Part shown: positions 1-7,020 of the stretch, piece by piece
Layout of the letters: the number at the start of each line of letters is the position of its first letter
How positions within the stretch are numbered: the stretch's first letter is position 1
Source: Actinomadura opuntiae
GTDB taxonomy: Bacteria; Actinomycetota; Actinomycetes; Streptosporangiales; Streptosporangiaceae
Direction: 5' to 3'
Assembly (NCBI RefSeq): GCF_030283205.1
Contig: NZ_JASNWF010000003.1
Span: 1 to 64,000, forward strand
Length of the DNA stretch: 64,000 nucleotides
Position numbers and translations under genes: made by a program
The notes under the pieces: model-generated
Database searches by the model: none
The model's input: the letters and a program-made list of their open reading frames with translations, nothing else
Told to the model about the DNA's origin: nothing

Positions 1-574
<574 letters not shown>

Positions 575-744
575 GGCCCAACGACCACCCCAGGGGGCGA
601 ACCCCAGAGCAGCCAAACCTCAGAAGAAAATCCCAGCAAACGATCCCGAAGGACCGTATTGCCTCAAAGAAATCCCCACCATCCCCGAAAAACGAGGACG
701 GCCACGGGGCGATCCGACCCAAAAGCCGGATCGATAAAGGCACT

Positions 745-781
745 GGCTTTTAACACGCTGTTGAGTTCTCAAGAAACGGAC
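745..781 (-). promoter_or_regulatory. rRNA leader conserved box (antitermination / RNase III processing region)
   Basis: Read on the minus strand, this contains CTTGAGAACTCAACAGCGTG followed by TTAAAAGCC. That block is strongly conserved upstream of actinobacterial 16S genes and is associated with boxA-type antitermination and precursor processing. It lies about 170-205 nt upstream of the mature 16S start, downstream of all three candidate promoters. The motif is visible; its function is taken from the family. Confidence 0.75.
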
Positions 782-833
782 ACCCACCGCGCCAGAGCCG
801 CTTCCGCGGCCCTCGCTCCGGGGCAACCCTACT

Positions 834-861
834 AACTTACCAGGTTCTTCCTCGCTGTCAA
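834..861 (-). promoter_or_regulatory. rrn promoter P3 (closest to 16S)
   Basis: Minus-strand -35 TTGACA (856-861), 16-nt spacer, -10 TAAGTT (834-839). The -35 is a perfect vegetative consensus. Transcription would start near 826, giving a leader of about 250 nt that includes the conserved box at 745-781. Confidence 0.7.
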
Positions 862-986
862 GCCGATCCGCGAAGATCTTTTTGACGGTCGAGGTTGCTC
901 CTGGTTCCCCGCGCGTCGGATCGGACAGATCGATAATCTGTCGTGATCTTCCAGCGGAGACGCCCACCGGGCCGGCCGCCTCGTGG

Positions 987-1103
987 CGTCCTGCATCCCG
1001 TCTCGGGCTGACCTAGTCATCGTACCTCAGCCCGGGCGAGGCCCGAACCGTTTTCCGAAGACCGGTTCCCCGGGGCCGTCCGCCTGTCGACGTCCTGCAT
1101 CCC
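987..1103 (-). repeat. 13-bp direct repeat in the rrn promoter region
   Basis: The minus-strand word GGGATGCAGGACG occurs exactly at 987-999 and 1091-1103, 104 bp apart. Each copy lies about 15-20 nt downstream of a candidate -10 (P1 and P2), so each would be in the early transcribed region. The rest of 575-1363 holds the leader and promoters and, from about 1150 to the GTG at 1364, no gene that I can support. Confidence 0.6.
1019..1047 (-). promoter_or_regulatory. Possible rrn promoter P2
   Basis: Minus-strand -10 TACGAT (1019-1024) with a poor -35 (TTCGGG, 1042-1047) at 17-nt spacing. The -35 is weak. Support comes mainly from the copy of GGGATGCAGGACG just downstream (987-999), matching the arrangement after P1. 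Confidence 0.4.
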
Positions 1104-1117
1104 TGGGGGTGGAAGAG

Positions 1118-1146
1118 ACATTAGGAGCCCTCCGATAGAGCGTCAA
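1118..1146 (-). promoter_or_regulatory. rrn promoter P1 (distal)
   Basis: Minus-strand -35 TTGACG (1141-1146), exactly 17-nt spacer, -10 TAATGT (1118-1123). It points at the 16S gene about 540 nt away. Several tandem promoters are usual for actinobacterial rRNA operons. Confidence 0.65.
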
Positions 1147-1363
1147 ATCAGCAGGCGCCCGACTCCGCCGCCACGGCCGCCCGAATGCCAGCGGCAGGCC
1201 CGATGACCTCCCTTTTCCCAGGCTTCGTGGGCTGGCTCACAGTGCGGTACCGTTCGCAGACCCGCGTCGCTCGCGGGGCCGGACTCCCCCTCCGGCCAGG
1301 CGGCGGCCGGTTTCCCCGTTCGCGGCCGGTCCCCGACGCCGGCCGAGGTCAGGAGGAACGCCC

Positions 1364-2137
1364 GTGACTGTCCCCGCAACCGTCCGCGCCTCCGCGGAGC
1401 GCCTGGTGGTCGCCGCGACGATGGGGCCGACGGTCCATGACGTGCACGCCTGGCGGTTCAAGGTCGTCGCCGGGCTCATCGAATTGCACGCCGACCCGGA
1501 ACGGTTCCGGCCATTGCACGACCCCGCTGGCCGCGGCCTGCACCTGGCCAGCGGCGCCGCGCTGGTGAACCTGCGGCTGACCGCCGCCCAGCTCGGACAC
1601 GAGGCCGTGGTGCGGCTGTTGCCCGACCCGGGACGTCCTGCCCTCCTCGCCACGGTCCGCCTCGCCGGACGGCATCGCGTCACGCGAGAGGAACGGCTGC
1701 TGTGCGCGGCCACCCTGCGCCCGTCCCCGACCGCGCCGCCTGAGTCGGGCGTGCGCCCGTTAATGCACGTCATCAATGAGCTCCGCGAGGCGGCGAGGCT
1801 AGAAGGGGCGGCGCTGCATCCGCTGCCGCCTGGCCGCGACGGCAGCGCGCAGCGCGTGGTCCTGACCACCGCCGGCGATACCCGGGCCGCATGGCTCCGC
1901 GCGGGACAGGCCCTGCAGCGGGTGCTGCTCAGCGGCACGGCCCGGTCCGTGGCGGCCTCGTTCAGCTTCGAGGCGGCGGACGTTCCCGGGGTGTGCGACG
2001 TGACCACGCCGGGCGAAGTGCCGCAGGCACTACTGGAGCTCGTCCAGGACGTCCCCGCCCGGTCCCGCCGGCGGCTATTCGAGCCGCCGGTAGACCGACA
2101 GCACGAAGGAGAGGGGCACTGGCAGCGGGTCCGGTAG
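1364..2137 (+). CDS. Acg-family nitroreductase-like FMN-binding protein
   Basis: A 257-aa protein starting at GTG 1364, with AGGAGGA 7 nt upstream. The N-terminal part (residues about 15-80: VHDVHAWRFKVV, LHADPERFRPLHDP, HLASGAALVNLRLTAAQLGH) matches the mycobacterial Acg/Rv3131 type of nitroreductase-fold proteins. In these the domain is duplicated and degenerate, and FMN may be sequestered rather than used for catalysis. At 257 aa it is shorter than typical Acg (about 330 aa). Its last 63 bp overlap the convergent methyltransferase gene, so the terminal residues may be an extension created by loss of an earlier stop. Family assignment is by motif memory; the physiological role is unknown. 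Confidence 0.72.
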   Translation: MTVPATVRASAERLVVAATMGPTVHDVHAWRFKVVAGLIELHADPERFRPLHDPAGRGLHLASGAALVNLRLTAAQLGHEAVVRLLPDPGRPALLATVRLAGRHRVTREERLLCAATLRPSPTAPPESGVRPLMHVINELREAARLEGAALHPLPPGRDGSAQRVVLTTAGDTRAAWLRAGQALQRVLLSGTARSVAASFSFEAADVPGVCDVTTPGEVPQALLELVQDVPARSRRRLFEPPVDRQHEGEGHWQRVR

Positions 2138-2932
2138 CGGCCGGAGGCGCTCCCACAGCCGGTCCGCCGGGACGTGGTGGGCGCTGGGACCCATCCCGAC
2201 GAGCGTCGCGACCTCCTCATGGGTGAGGACGGCCTCGTCCTCGATCCGCTGCCGCGAATCGAACTTGAAGTAGCCGGACAGGGCCGTGTCCATGCGCTCG
2301 GTCTTGCGTTCGTCGATCGACAGCAGCCCCAGCGACTCCACGAGCGCGCCGAGATGTCCGGGCGACGGCGTCACCGTGAAGAGGAAGCCCTCGGGGCTCA
2401 GCACGCGGTGGAACTCGGCGGCGTTGCGCGGGGCGAACACGTTCACGACGGTGGCGGCGGCGCCGTCCCGCACCGGGAGCGGGCGCCACAGGTCCGCGAC
2501 GACGGCTCCGGCGCGGGGATGCGCCTTGGCCGCGCGGCGGGCGGCGTGCTTGGAGATGTCCAGGGCGAGGCCGATCGCGTCCGGTGACCGGTCCAGAATC
2601 CGGTTCAGGTAATGGCCGCTGCCGGCGCCCGCGTCGAGGACGAGGGAGCGCCCGTCGACCGTCCGGGCGACGCCGGCGGCGAGGCGCTCGGCGGGCGCCT
2701 CGAAATGGCCGGCACCGAGGAACTCGGCGCGGGCGCGCACCATTTCGGGCGTGTCGGCCGTACCCGGACGGGCATTGCCGGGCAGCAGGTTCGCGTAACC
2801 CTGCCGCGCGATGTCGAACGCATGCCCGGACGGGCAGAGCAGGCCCCGCTCCGCCAACGCCAGATCCCCTCCGCAGACGGGGCACACCAGGTACGGGACG
2901 ACATCGGCGAGCATCCGTCCATCATCGTGCAT
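2075..2932 (-). CDS. rlmA: RlmA-type 23S rRNA (guanine-N1-)-methyltransferase
   Basis: A SAM-dependent methyltransferase preceded by a zinc ribbon (CPVCGGDL...LCPSGHAFD), the architecture of RlmA/TlrB enzymes. These methylate N1 of G745 (Gram-negatives) or G748 (Gram-positives, RlmAII) in 23S rRNA hairpin 35. The SAM motif I is LVLDAGAGSGHYL, followed by LALDISKHAARRAAK and VVNVFAPRN. The C-terminal half (FTVTPSPGHLGAL, ERKTERM) also fits. Length is normal at about 285 aa. I chose the ATG at 2932 (MHDDGRM); the ATG at 2914 is equally possible. Longer upstream extensions are rejected as low-complexity. TlrB homologues confer tylosin resistance in producers; here a housekeeping role is more likely. 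Confidence 0.88.
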   Translation of the reverse strand: MHDDGRMLADVVPYLVCPVCGGDLALAERGLLCPSGHAFDIARQGYANLLPGNARPGTADTPEMVRARAEFLGAGHFEAPAERLAAGVARTVDGRSLVLDAGAGSGHYLNRILDRSPDAIGLALDISKHAARRAAKAHPRAGAVVADLWRPLPVRDGAAATVVNVFAPRNAAEFHRVLSPEGFLFTVTPSPGHLGALVESLGLLSIDERKTERMDTALSGYFKFDSRQRIEDEAVLTHEEVATLVGMGPSAHHVPADRLWERLRPLPDPLPVPLSFVLSVYRRLE

Positions 2933-3053
2933 CGGGGGCCCGCGGCGGGCGCCTCGGCCCGCATCTTTGCCATCCCGCCGCGCCCGTGACGACGGGGCGT
3001 CCACTGCCCGAAACCCGCCCGGCGCGCGGCCGACGCGCGGCGGGCGCCGCGCG

Positions 3054-3407
3054 TCAGTTCTCGGTGCGGCGGTGGACGTCCTCCATGTCGAGGGCGCGGA
3101 CCTGCTCGATCACGTTCTCCAGCACCGGTTCGGGCAGCGCCCCCGGCTCGGCGAAGACGATCACGCCTTCGCGGATGGCCATCAGCGTCGGGATCGAGGC
3201 GATCCCGAACCGCTCGGACAGCTCGGGCTGGGCCTCGGTGTCGACCTTGCCGAACACGATGTCGGGGTGCTTGCCCGCGGACTTCTCGAAGACCGGCGCG
3301 AACCGCTTGCACGGCCCGCACCACTCCGCCCAGAAGTCGACCAGCACGATGCCGTCCCCCTGTGCCACCTCATCGAAGTTCTCGGCGGTGAGTGTGACGG
3401 TCGCCAT
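3054..3407 (-). CDS. trxA: Thioredoxin
   Basis: A 117-aa cytoplasmic thioredoxin with the active site W29-C-G-P-C33-K and the cis-Pro loop IASIPTLMAI, so the reduced dithiol chemistry is intact. A GAGGAGA Shine-Dalgarno precedes the ATG at 3407. It is transcribed away from a group-2 sigma factor gene; the 131-bp gap holds a SigR-like element pointing at this gene (3444-3470). That would place it under thiol-oxidative stress control, as trx genes are in Streptomyces. No thioredoxin reductase lies next to it. Confidence 0.95.
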   Translation of the reverse strand: MATVTLTAENFDEVAQGDGIVLVDFWAEWCGPCKRFAPVFEKSAGKHPDIVFGKVDTEAQPELSERFGIASIPTLMAIREGVIVFAEPGALPEPVLENVIEQVRALDMEDVHRRTEN

Positions 3408-3443
3408 GTCGGTTTCTCCTCTGCCGGGGTATCAGGACGGTAG

Positions 3444-3470
3444 AGCGGCTGCCAGCCTCGCAGTATTCCC
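3444..3470 (-). promoter_or_regulatory. SigR-type promoter for trxA (near consensus)
   Basis: Minus strand GGGAAT (3465-3470), N18, GCT (3444-3446). The SigR/SigH-type consensus is GGGAAT-N18-GTT, so one -10 base differs. The predicted start is about 30 nt upstream of the trxA ATG and leaves room for the GAGGAGA ribosome site. Confidence 0.6.
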
Positions 3471-3475
3471 CACCC

Positions 3476-3503
3476 GGGAATCACAGGACGGTAATTAGCG
3501 TTG
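3476..3503 (+). promoter_or_regulatory. SigR-type promoter for the sigma factor gene (consensus match)
   Basis: GGGAAT (3476-3481), exactly 18 nt, GTTG (3500-3503). This equals the SigR (ECF, thiol stress) consensus GGGAAT-N18-GTT. The -35 is the mirror image of the trxA -35: ATTCCC-CACCC-GGGAAT spans 3465-3481. The predicted start near 3510 gives a leader of about 30 nt. Confidence 0.72.
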
Positions 3504-3538
3504 ACCTCATAGGGAGATCGCACCGGAGAAGGGTCAGG

Positions 3539-4549
3539 ATGGCTGCAACCCGTACCAAGGGCGACAGGGTCGACGTCCCCGACAAGGATCTTGTCGGAGC
3601 GTACCTCGACCGGATCGGCCGTACTCCCCTGCTCGACGCGCAGGAGGAGGTCGATCTGGCCAAGGCGATCGAAGGGGGCCTGTACGCCGAACAGCTCCTG
3701 GAGGAGGGACGCACCCCCGAGGGCGCGTCCCGCGAGGAGCTGGAGGAGCTGGTCGCGGCGGGGCTGCGCGCCAAGCAGCGCTTCGTCGAGGCCAACCTGC
3801 GGCTGGTCGTCTCGATCGCCCGGAAGTACCCGACCGACTCGTTGCCCCTCATCGACCTCATTCAGGAGGGGAACCTGGGGCTGATGCGCGCGGTGGAGAA
3901 GTTCGACTACCGGCGCGGCTTCAAGTTCTCCACGTACGCGACGTGGTGGATCAGGCAGGCGATCGGGCGCGGGCTCAGCCACACCGCCCGCACGATCCGG
4001 TTGCCGGTCCACGTGGAGGAGGAGCTTTCCCGGCTGCGGCGCGCCGAGCGGCAGCTCGGGCGCGAGCTGGGCCGTGAACCGACCCGCGAGGAGCTCGCCG
4101 GCACGCTGGGCGCCGAGCCCGAGCACGTCGACGAGCTGCTGCGCTGGCGGCGCGACCCCGCGAGCCTCGACGCGACCGTCGACGACGCCGGCGAGACGCC
4201 GATGGGCGATCTGCTGGAGGACCCGGACGCCGTGACGCCCGAGGCGGAGATCCTGGCGCTGGACGACCTGGAGGGGCTCGGCCGGCTGCTGGACCGGCTG
4301 CCCGAGCGGGAGTCGGCGATCCTGCGGGCCCGTTTCGGGATGGACAACGGCCAGCCGCTGTCCTACGCGCAGATCGGCGCTCGGTACGGCCTGAGCCACA
4401 ACCGGGTGCGGCAGATCACCGACCGTTCGCTGCGGCGGCTGCGGCAGCTGGCGACCGAGACCGACCTGAGCGGCCGCCGGGCGCTTGCGGGCGCGCCCGC
4501 CCGGACGGAGGAGCCGGTACGGGCCGCCGCCGGATTCCGCGCGGCCTGA
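3539..4549 (+). CDS. Group-2 RNA polymerase sigma factor (RpoD/HrdD/SigB-like)
   Basis: A 336-aa sigma-70 protein. Region 1.2 begins near residue 17 (DLVGAYLDRIGRTPLLDAQEE). Regions 2.1-2.4 include LIDLIQEGNLGLMRAVEKFD and FSTYATWWIRQAIGRG. Region 3 has LPVHVEEELSRLRRAERQLG, and region 4 has ESAILRARFGM...LSYAQIGARYGLSHNRVRQI. It lacks the long region 1.1 of primary HrdB and is the size of non-essential group-2 factors. GAGAAGG precedes the ATG at 3539. The region-4 helix reads SHNRVRQITDRSLRRLR instead of the usual SRERIRQIEAKALRKLR, which may alter -35 preference. The upstream consensus SigR promoter fits known SigR control of Streptomyces hrdD and SigH control of mycobacterial sigB. Confidence 0.92.
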   Translation: MAATRTKGDRVDVPDKDLVGAYLDRIGRTPLLDAQEEVDLAKAIEGGLYAEQLLEEGRTPEGASREELEELVAAGLRAKQRFVEANLRLVVSIARKYPTDSLPLIDLIQEGNLGLMRAVEKFDYRRGFKFSTYATWWIRQAIGRGLSHTARTIRLPVHVEEELSRLRRAERQLGRELGREPTREELAGTLGAEPEHVDELLRWRRDPASLDATVDDAGETPMGDLLEDPDAVTPEAEILALDDLEGLGRLLDRLPERESAILRARFGMDNGQPLSYAQIGARYGLSHNRVRQITDRSLRRLRQLATETDLSGRRALAGAPARTEEPVRAAAGFRAA

Positions 4550-4587
4550 CCATTTGGACGCAGACGACTACATAACGTGATTATCTC

Positions 4588-4621
4588 GCCGATCGGGCGG
4601 CCTTGGAGTCGCCCGGTCGGC
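4588..4621 (+). terminator. Intrinsic terminator after the sigma factor gene
   Basis: GCCGATCGGGCG (4588-4599), 10-nt loop, CGCCCGGTCGGC (4610-4621). The 12-bp stem has one wobble pair and is followed by a weakly T-rich stretch, typical of high-GC terminators. Confidence 0.65.
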
Positions 4622-4725
4622 GTTCTGCTGTTCGCCGGTGGCGGACCGCTCCATCCCCGGCTGGGAGGAATCCCCCCAGAGCGCCCGCGCGGTCCTGACC
4701 GGCGCGTCGAGCGCGCGCGGCGCCC

Positions 4726-4731
4726 TATAGC
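4726..4731 (+). promoter_or_regulatory. -10 element of a possible leaderless DAHP synthase transcript
   Basis: TATAGC lies 9 nt upstream of the GTG start at 4741, and no Shine-Dalgarno lies between them. This spacing would place the transcription start at or next to the GTG. No convincing -35 is present. Confidence 0.45.
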
Positions 4732-4740
4732 CTTTGGCGC

Positions 4741-6090
4741 GTGAGTACTTCCAGCGTCTCGGGGGCGCTCGACGCCTGGCGCGACCTCCCCGCCCTCCAG
4801 CAGCCCGATTGGGACGACCCGGCCGAAATGCGCGCGGTCGCCGCCGAACTCGCCGCGCAGCCCCCGCTCGTCTTCGCCGGCGAGTGCGACCAGCTCAAGG
4901 CCCGCCTCGCGGAGGTCGCGCGCGGCGAGGCGTTCGTCCTGCAGGGCGGCGACTGCGCCGAGACGTTCGAGGGATCGAACGCCGACGCGGTCAAGAACAA
5001 GCTCAAGACGCTGCTGCAGATGGCGGTGGTGCTCACCTACGCGGCCAGCGTGCCGGTGGTCAAGATCGGCCGGATGGCCGGGCAGTTCGCCAAGCCGCGG
5101 TCCAAGCCGTCGGAGGTGCGCGGCGGCGTGGAGCTGCCCGCCTACCGGGGCGACGCGGTGAACGGCCTGGCGTTCGACGCCGAGTCCCGCCGCAACGACC
5201 CGCACCGGCTGCTGCGGGCCTACCACTGCTCGGCGGTGACGCTGAACCTGTGCCGGGCGTTCACCAAGGGAGGCTACGCCGACCTGCGGCAGGTGCACGC
5301 CTGGAACCAGGACTTCGTGGCGACGAGCCCGTCGGGGCGCCGGTACGAGCAGCTCGCCGGGGAGATCGACCGGGCGCTGACGTTCATGAAGGCGTGCGGG
5401 GTGAGCCCGGACGAGTTCCACAGCGTGGAGTTCTACTCCAGCCACGAGGCGCTGCTGCTGGAGTACGAGCGCGCCCTGACCCGCATCGACCACCTCAGCG
5501 GCCTGCCCTACGACGTGTCGGGGCACTTCCTGTGGATCGGCGAGCGGACCCGGCAGCTGGACGGGGCGCACGTGGAGTTCCTGCGGCACATCCGCAATCC
5601 GATCGGGGTGAAGCTCGGCCCCACGACCACCGCCGACGACGCGCTGGCGCTGATCGACCGGCTGAACCCGGAGCGCGAGCCGGGCCGGCTGACGTTCATC
5701 ACCCGGATGGGCGCGGGCCGGATCCGGGACGCGCTGCCCCCGCTGATCGAGAAGGTGCACCAGAGCGGCGCCCCGGTCGCGTGGATCTGCGACCCGATGC
5801 ACGGCAACACCTACGAGGCGCCGAGCGGGCACAAGACGCGGCGGCTCGACGACGTGCTGGACGAGGTCGCCGGGTTCTTCGAGGTGCACCGGGCGCTCGG
5901 CACGCACCCCGGCGGCATCCACATCGAGTTCACCGGCGACGACGTCACCGAGTGCACGGGCGGCGGCCACGGGCTTGTCGAGGACGACCTGCACCAGCGG
6001 TACGAGACGGCCTGCGACCCGCGGCTCAACCGCGGCCAGTCGCTGGACCTGGCGTTCATGGTCGCGGAGCTGTACCGCAAGTCGTCCTGA
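4741..6090 (+). CDS. aroG: Class II 3-deoxy-7-phosphoheptulonate (DAHP) synthase
   Basis: Condenses phosphoenolpyruvate and erythrose-4-phosphate in the first step of the shikimate pathway. The 449-aa protein is the plant/actinobacterial class II type. Landmarks include FVLQGGDCAETFEG, VVKIGRMAGQFAKPRS, SCRR-equivalent ESRRNDPHRLLRAYHCS, GVKLGPT, HQSGAPVAWICDPMHGNT, GIHIEFTGDDVTECTGG and CDPRLNRGQSLDLAF. All motif blocks are intact. The GTG start at 4741 begins the first conserved segment and is preceded by a -10-like TATAGC rather than a ribosome site, suggesting leaderless translation. It is a single gene between two terminators, facing the RsbW-like gene. Confidence 0.95.
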   Translation: MSTSSVSGALDAWRDLPALQQPDWDDPAEMRAVAAELAAQPPLVFAGECDQLKARLAEVARGEAFVLQGGDCAETFEGSNADAVKNKLKTLLQMAVVLTYAASVPVVKIGRMAGQFAKPRSKPSEVRGGVELPAYRGDAVNGLAFDAESRRNDPHRLLRAYHCSAVTLNLCRAFTKGGYADLRQVHAWNQDFVATSPSGRRYEQLAGEIDRALTFMKACGVSPDEFHSVEFYSSHEALLLEYERALTRIDHLSGLPYDVSGHFLWIGERTRQLDGAHVEFLRHIRNPIGVKLGPTTTADDALALIDRLNPEREPGRLTFITRMGAGRIRDALPPLIEKVHQSGAPVAWICDPMHGNTYEAPSGHKTRRLDDVLDEVAGFFEVHRALGTHPGGIHIEFTGDDVTECTGGGHGLVEDDLHQRYETACDPRLNRGQSLDLAFMVAELYRKSS

Positions 6091-6109
6091 CGCGGTCCGC
6101 TAAGGGCGG

Positions 6110-6139
6110 GGCGCGCCCGCCGTCACGCGCGGGCGCGCC
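6110..6139. terminator. Bidirectional hairpin between convergent genes
   Basis: GGCGCGCCCGC (6110-6120), 8-nt loop, GCGGGCGCGCC (6129-6139). The 11-bp stem is perfect and lies between the DAHP synthase stop and the stop of the convergent RsbW-like gene. Confidence 0.6.
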
Positions 6140-6185
6140 ACCGCAGCGGCGGCCCGGTGGCGAGCGATCGGCCGGGAGCGCGCCG

Positions 6186-6566
6186 TCAGATGCTGACCTC
6201 GGCCCAGACGACCTTGCCGCCGGTGACCGGGTCGGCGCCCCACGAGGTGGCGAACCGGTCGACGATGAACAGGCCGCGGTGGGACTCGTCGAGTGGGCCG
6301 GGGACGGTCAGTCGGGGCAGCTGCGCCGCGCGGTCGCGGACCTCGACCCGGACGCGGCCGGCCCCGCGCAGCAGGCGCAGCTCCAGGGCCGTGCCCGCGT
6401 GCCGGACGGCGTTGGCGACCAGCTCGGCGACGATCGCGGTGACGAGCTCCTCGCGTTCCATGAGCGCCCAGGTGCGCATGGTGCGGGCGGCGAGCCGGCG
6501 CGCGTACTCGACGGCCTCCGTCTGGGGCGCCGCGCGCAGCGTGGTCTCCGTCATGGGATCGGTCAC
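6186..6566 (-). CDS. RsbW-like ATP-binding anti-sigma kinase
   Basis: A 126-aa HATPase_c_2 (GHKL) domain protein. The N box is ELVTAIVAELVANAVRHAG (about residues 40-58) and the G1-like segment is LDESHRGLFIVDRFATSWG. Proteins of this type phosphorylate STAS antagonists on Ser/Thr and sequester alternative sigma factors. It is the last gene of a minus-strand run behind the STAS gene (6651-6989) and the osaC-like gene (7021-9345), giving kinase, antagonist and phosphatase at one locus. The start is GTG 6566 or ATG 6554. Its sigma partner is not encoded in the block. Confidence 0.85.
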   Translation of the reverse strand: MTDPMTETTLRAAPQTEAVEYARRLAARTMRTWALMEREELVTAIVAELVANAVRHAGTALELRLLRGAGRVRVEVRDRAAQLPRLTVPGPLDESHRGLFIVDRFATSWGADPVTGGKVVWAEVSI

Positions 6567-6650
6567 TCCGCCCGCTCGCCGTTCCGCATCGTGGTCCGTC
6601 CCGTGTTCCGTCCTGCCCCGTCCGGCCGCCGCGGGCCCGGCGGCGTCGTG

Positions 6651-6989
6651 TCAGCGTCCATCGGCGGACGCCTCCTCCGCCGGTCCCTCGATCAGGAAGC
6701 GGTCGAGGCCGGTGGTGCGCAGCACGTTCTCGACCCGGCCGTAGGCGCCGGTGACGGTCAGCGTGGCGTTCTGCGCCCGCGCGTGCTTGTAGGCGCGGAC
6801 GAGCACGTTCAGCCCGGAGGAGTCGCAGAAGTCGACGGCGGTGAGGTCGACCACGACGACCCGCTCACCGGCGTCCACGAGCTCGACCAGCCGGGCCCGC
6901 AGCTCGTCGGAGGAATGCAGGTCTATGGAGCCGCGCGCGGCGATCGTCGCGCGGCCGTCCTGTCGTGTCGTGTGCAAGGCAAGCCCCAC
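6651..6989 (-). CDS. STAS-domain anti-anti-sigma factor
   Basis: About 112 aa with the RsbV/SpoIIAA signature VVVVDLTAVDFCDSSGLNVLVRA; the central Ser of DSSG is the usual phosphorylation site. I prefer the GTG at 6989 (AAGGTGGGG immediately upstream), which begins VGLALHTTRQDGR; a longer version to ATG 7049 overlaps the preceding gene. It lies 31 bp after the osaC-like stop and 84 bp before the RsbW-like gene, so the three probably form one transcript. Its phosphorylation state would be set by the adjacent kinase and the PP2C domain of the upstream gene. Confidence 0.88.
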   Translation of the reverse strand: MGLALHTTRQDGRATIAARGSIDLHSSDELRARLVELVDAGERVVVVDLTAVDFCDSSGLNVLVRAYKHARAQNATLTVTGAYGRVENVLRTTGLDRFLIEGPAEEASADGR

Positions 6990-7020
6990 GCCACCCCACC
7001 TTACCGATTGTTGGTCTCCA

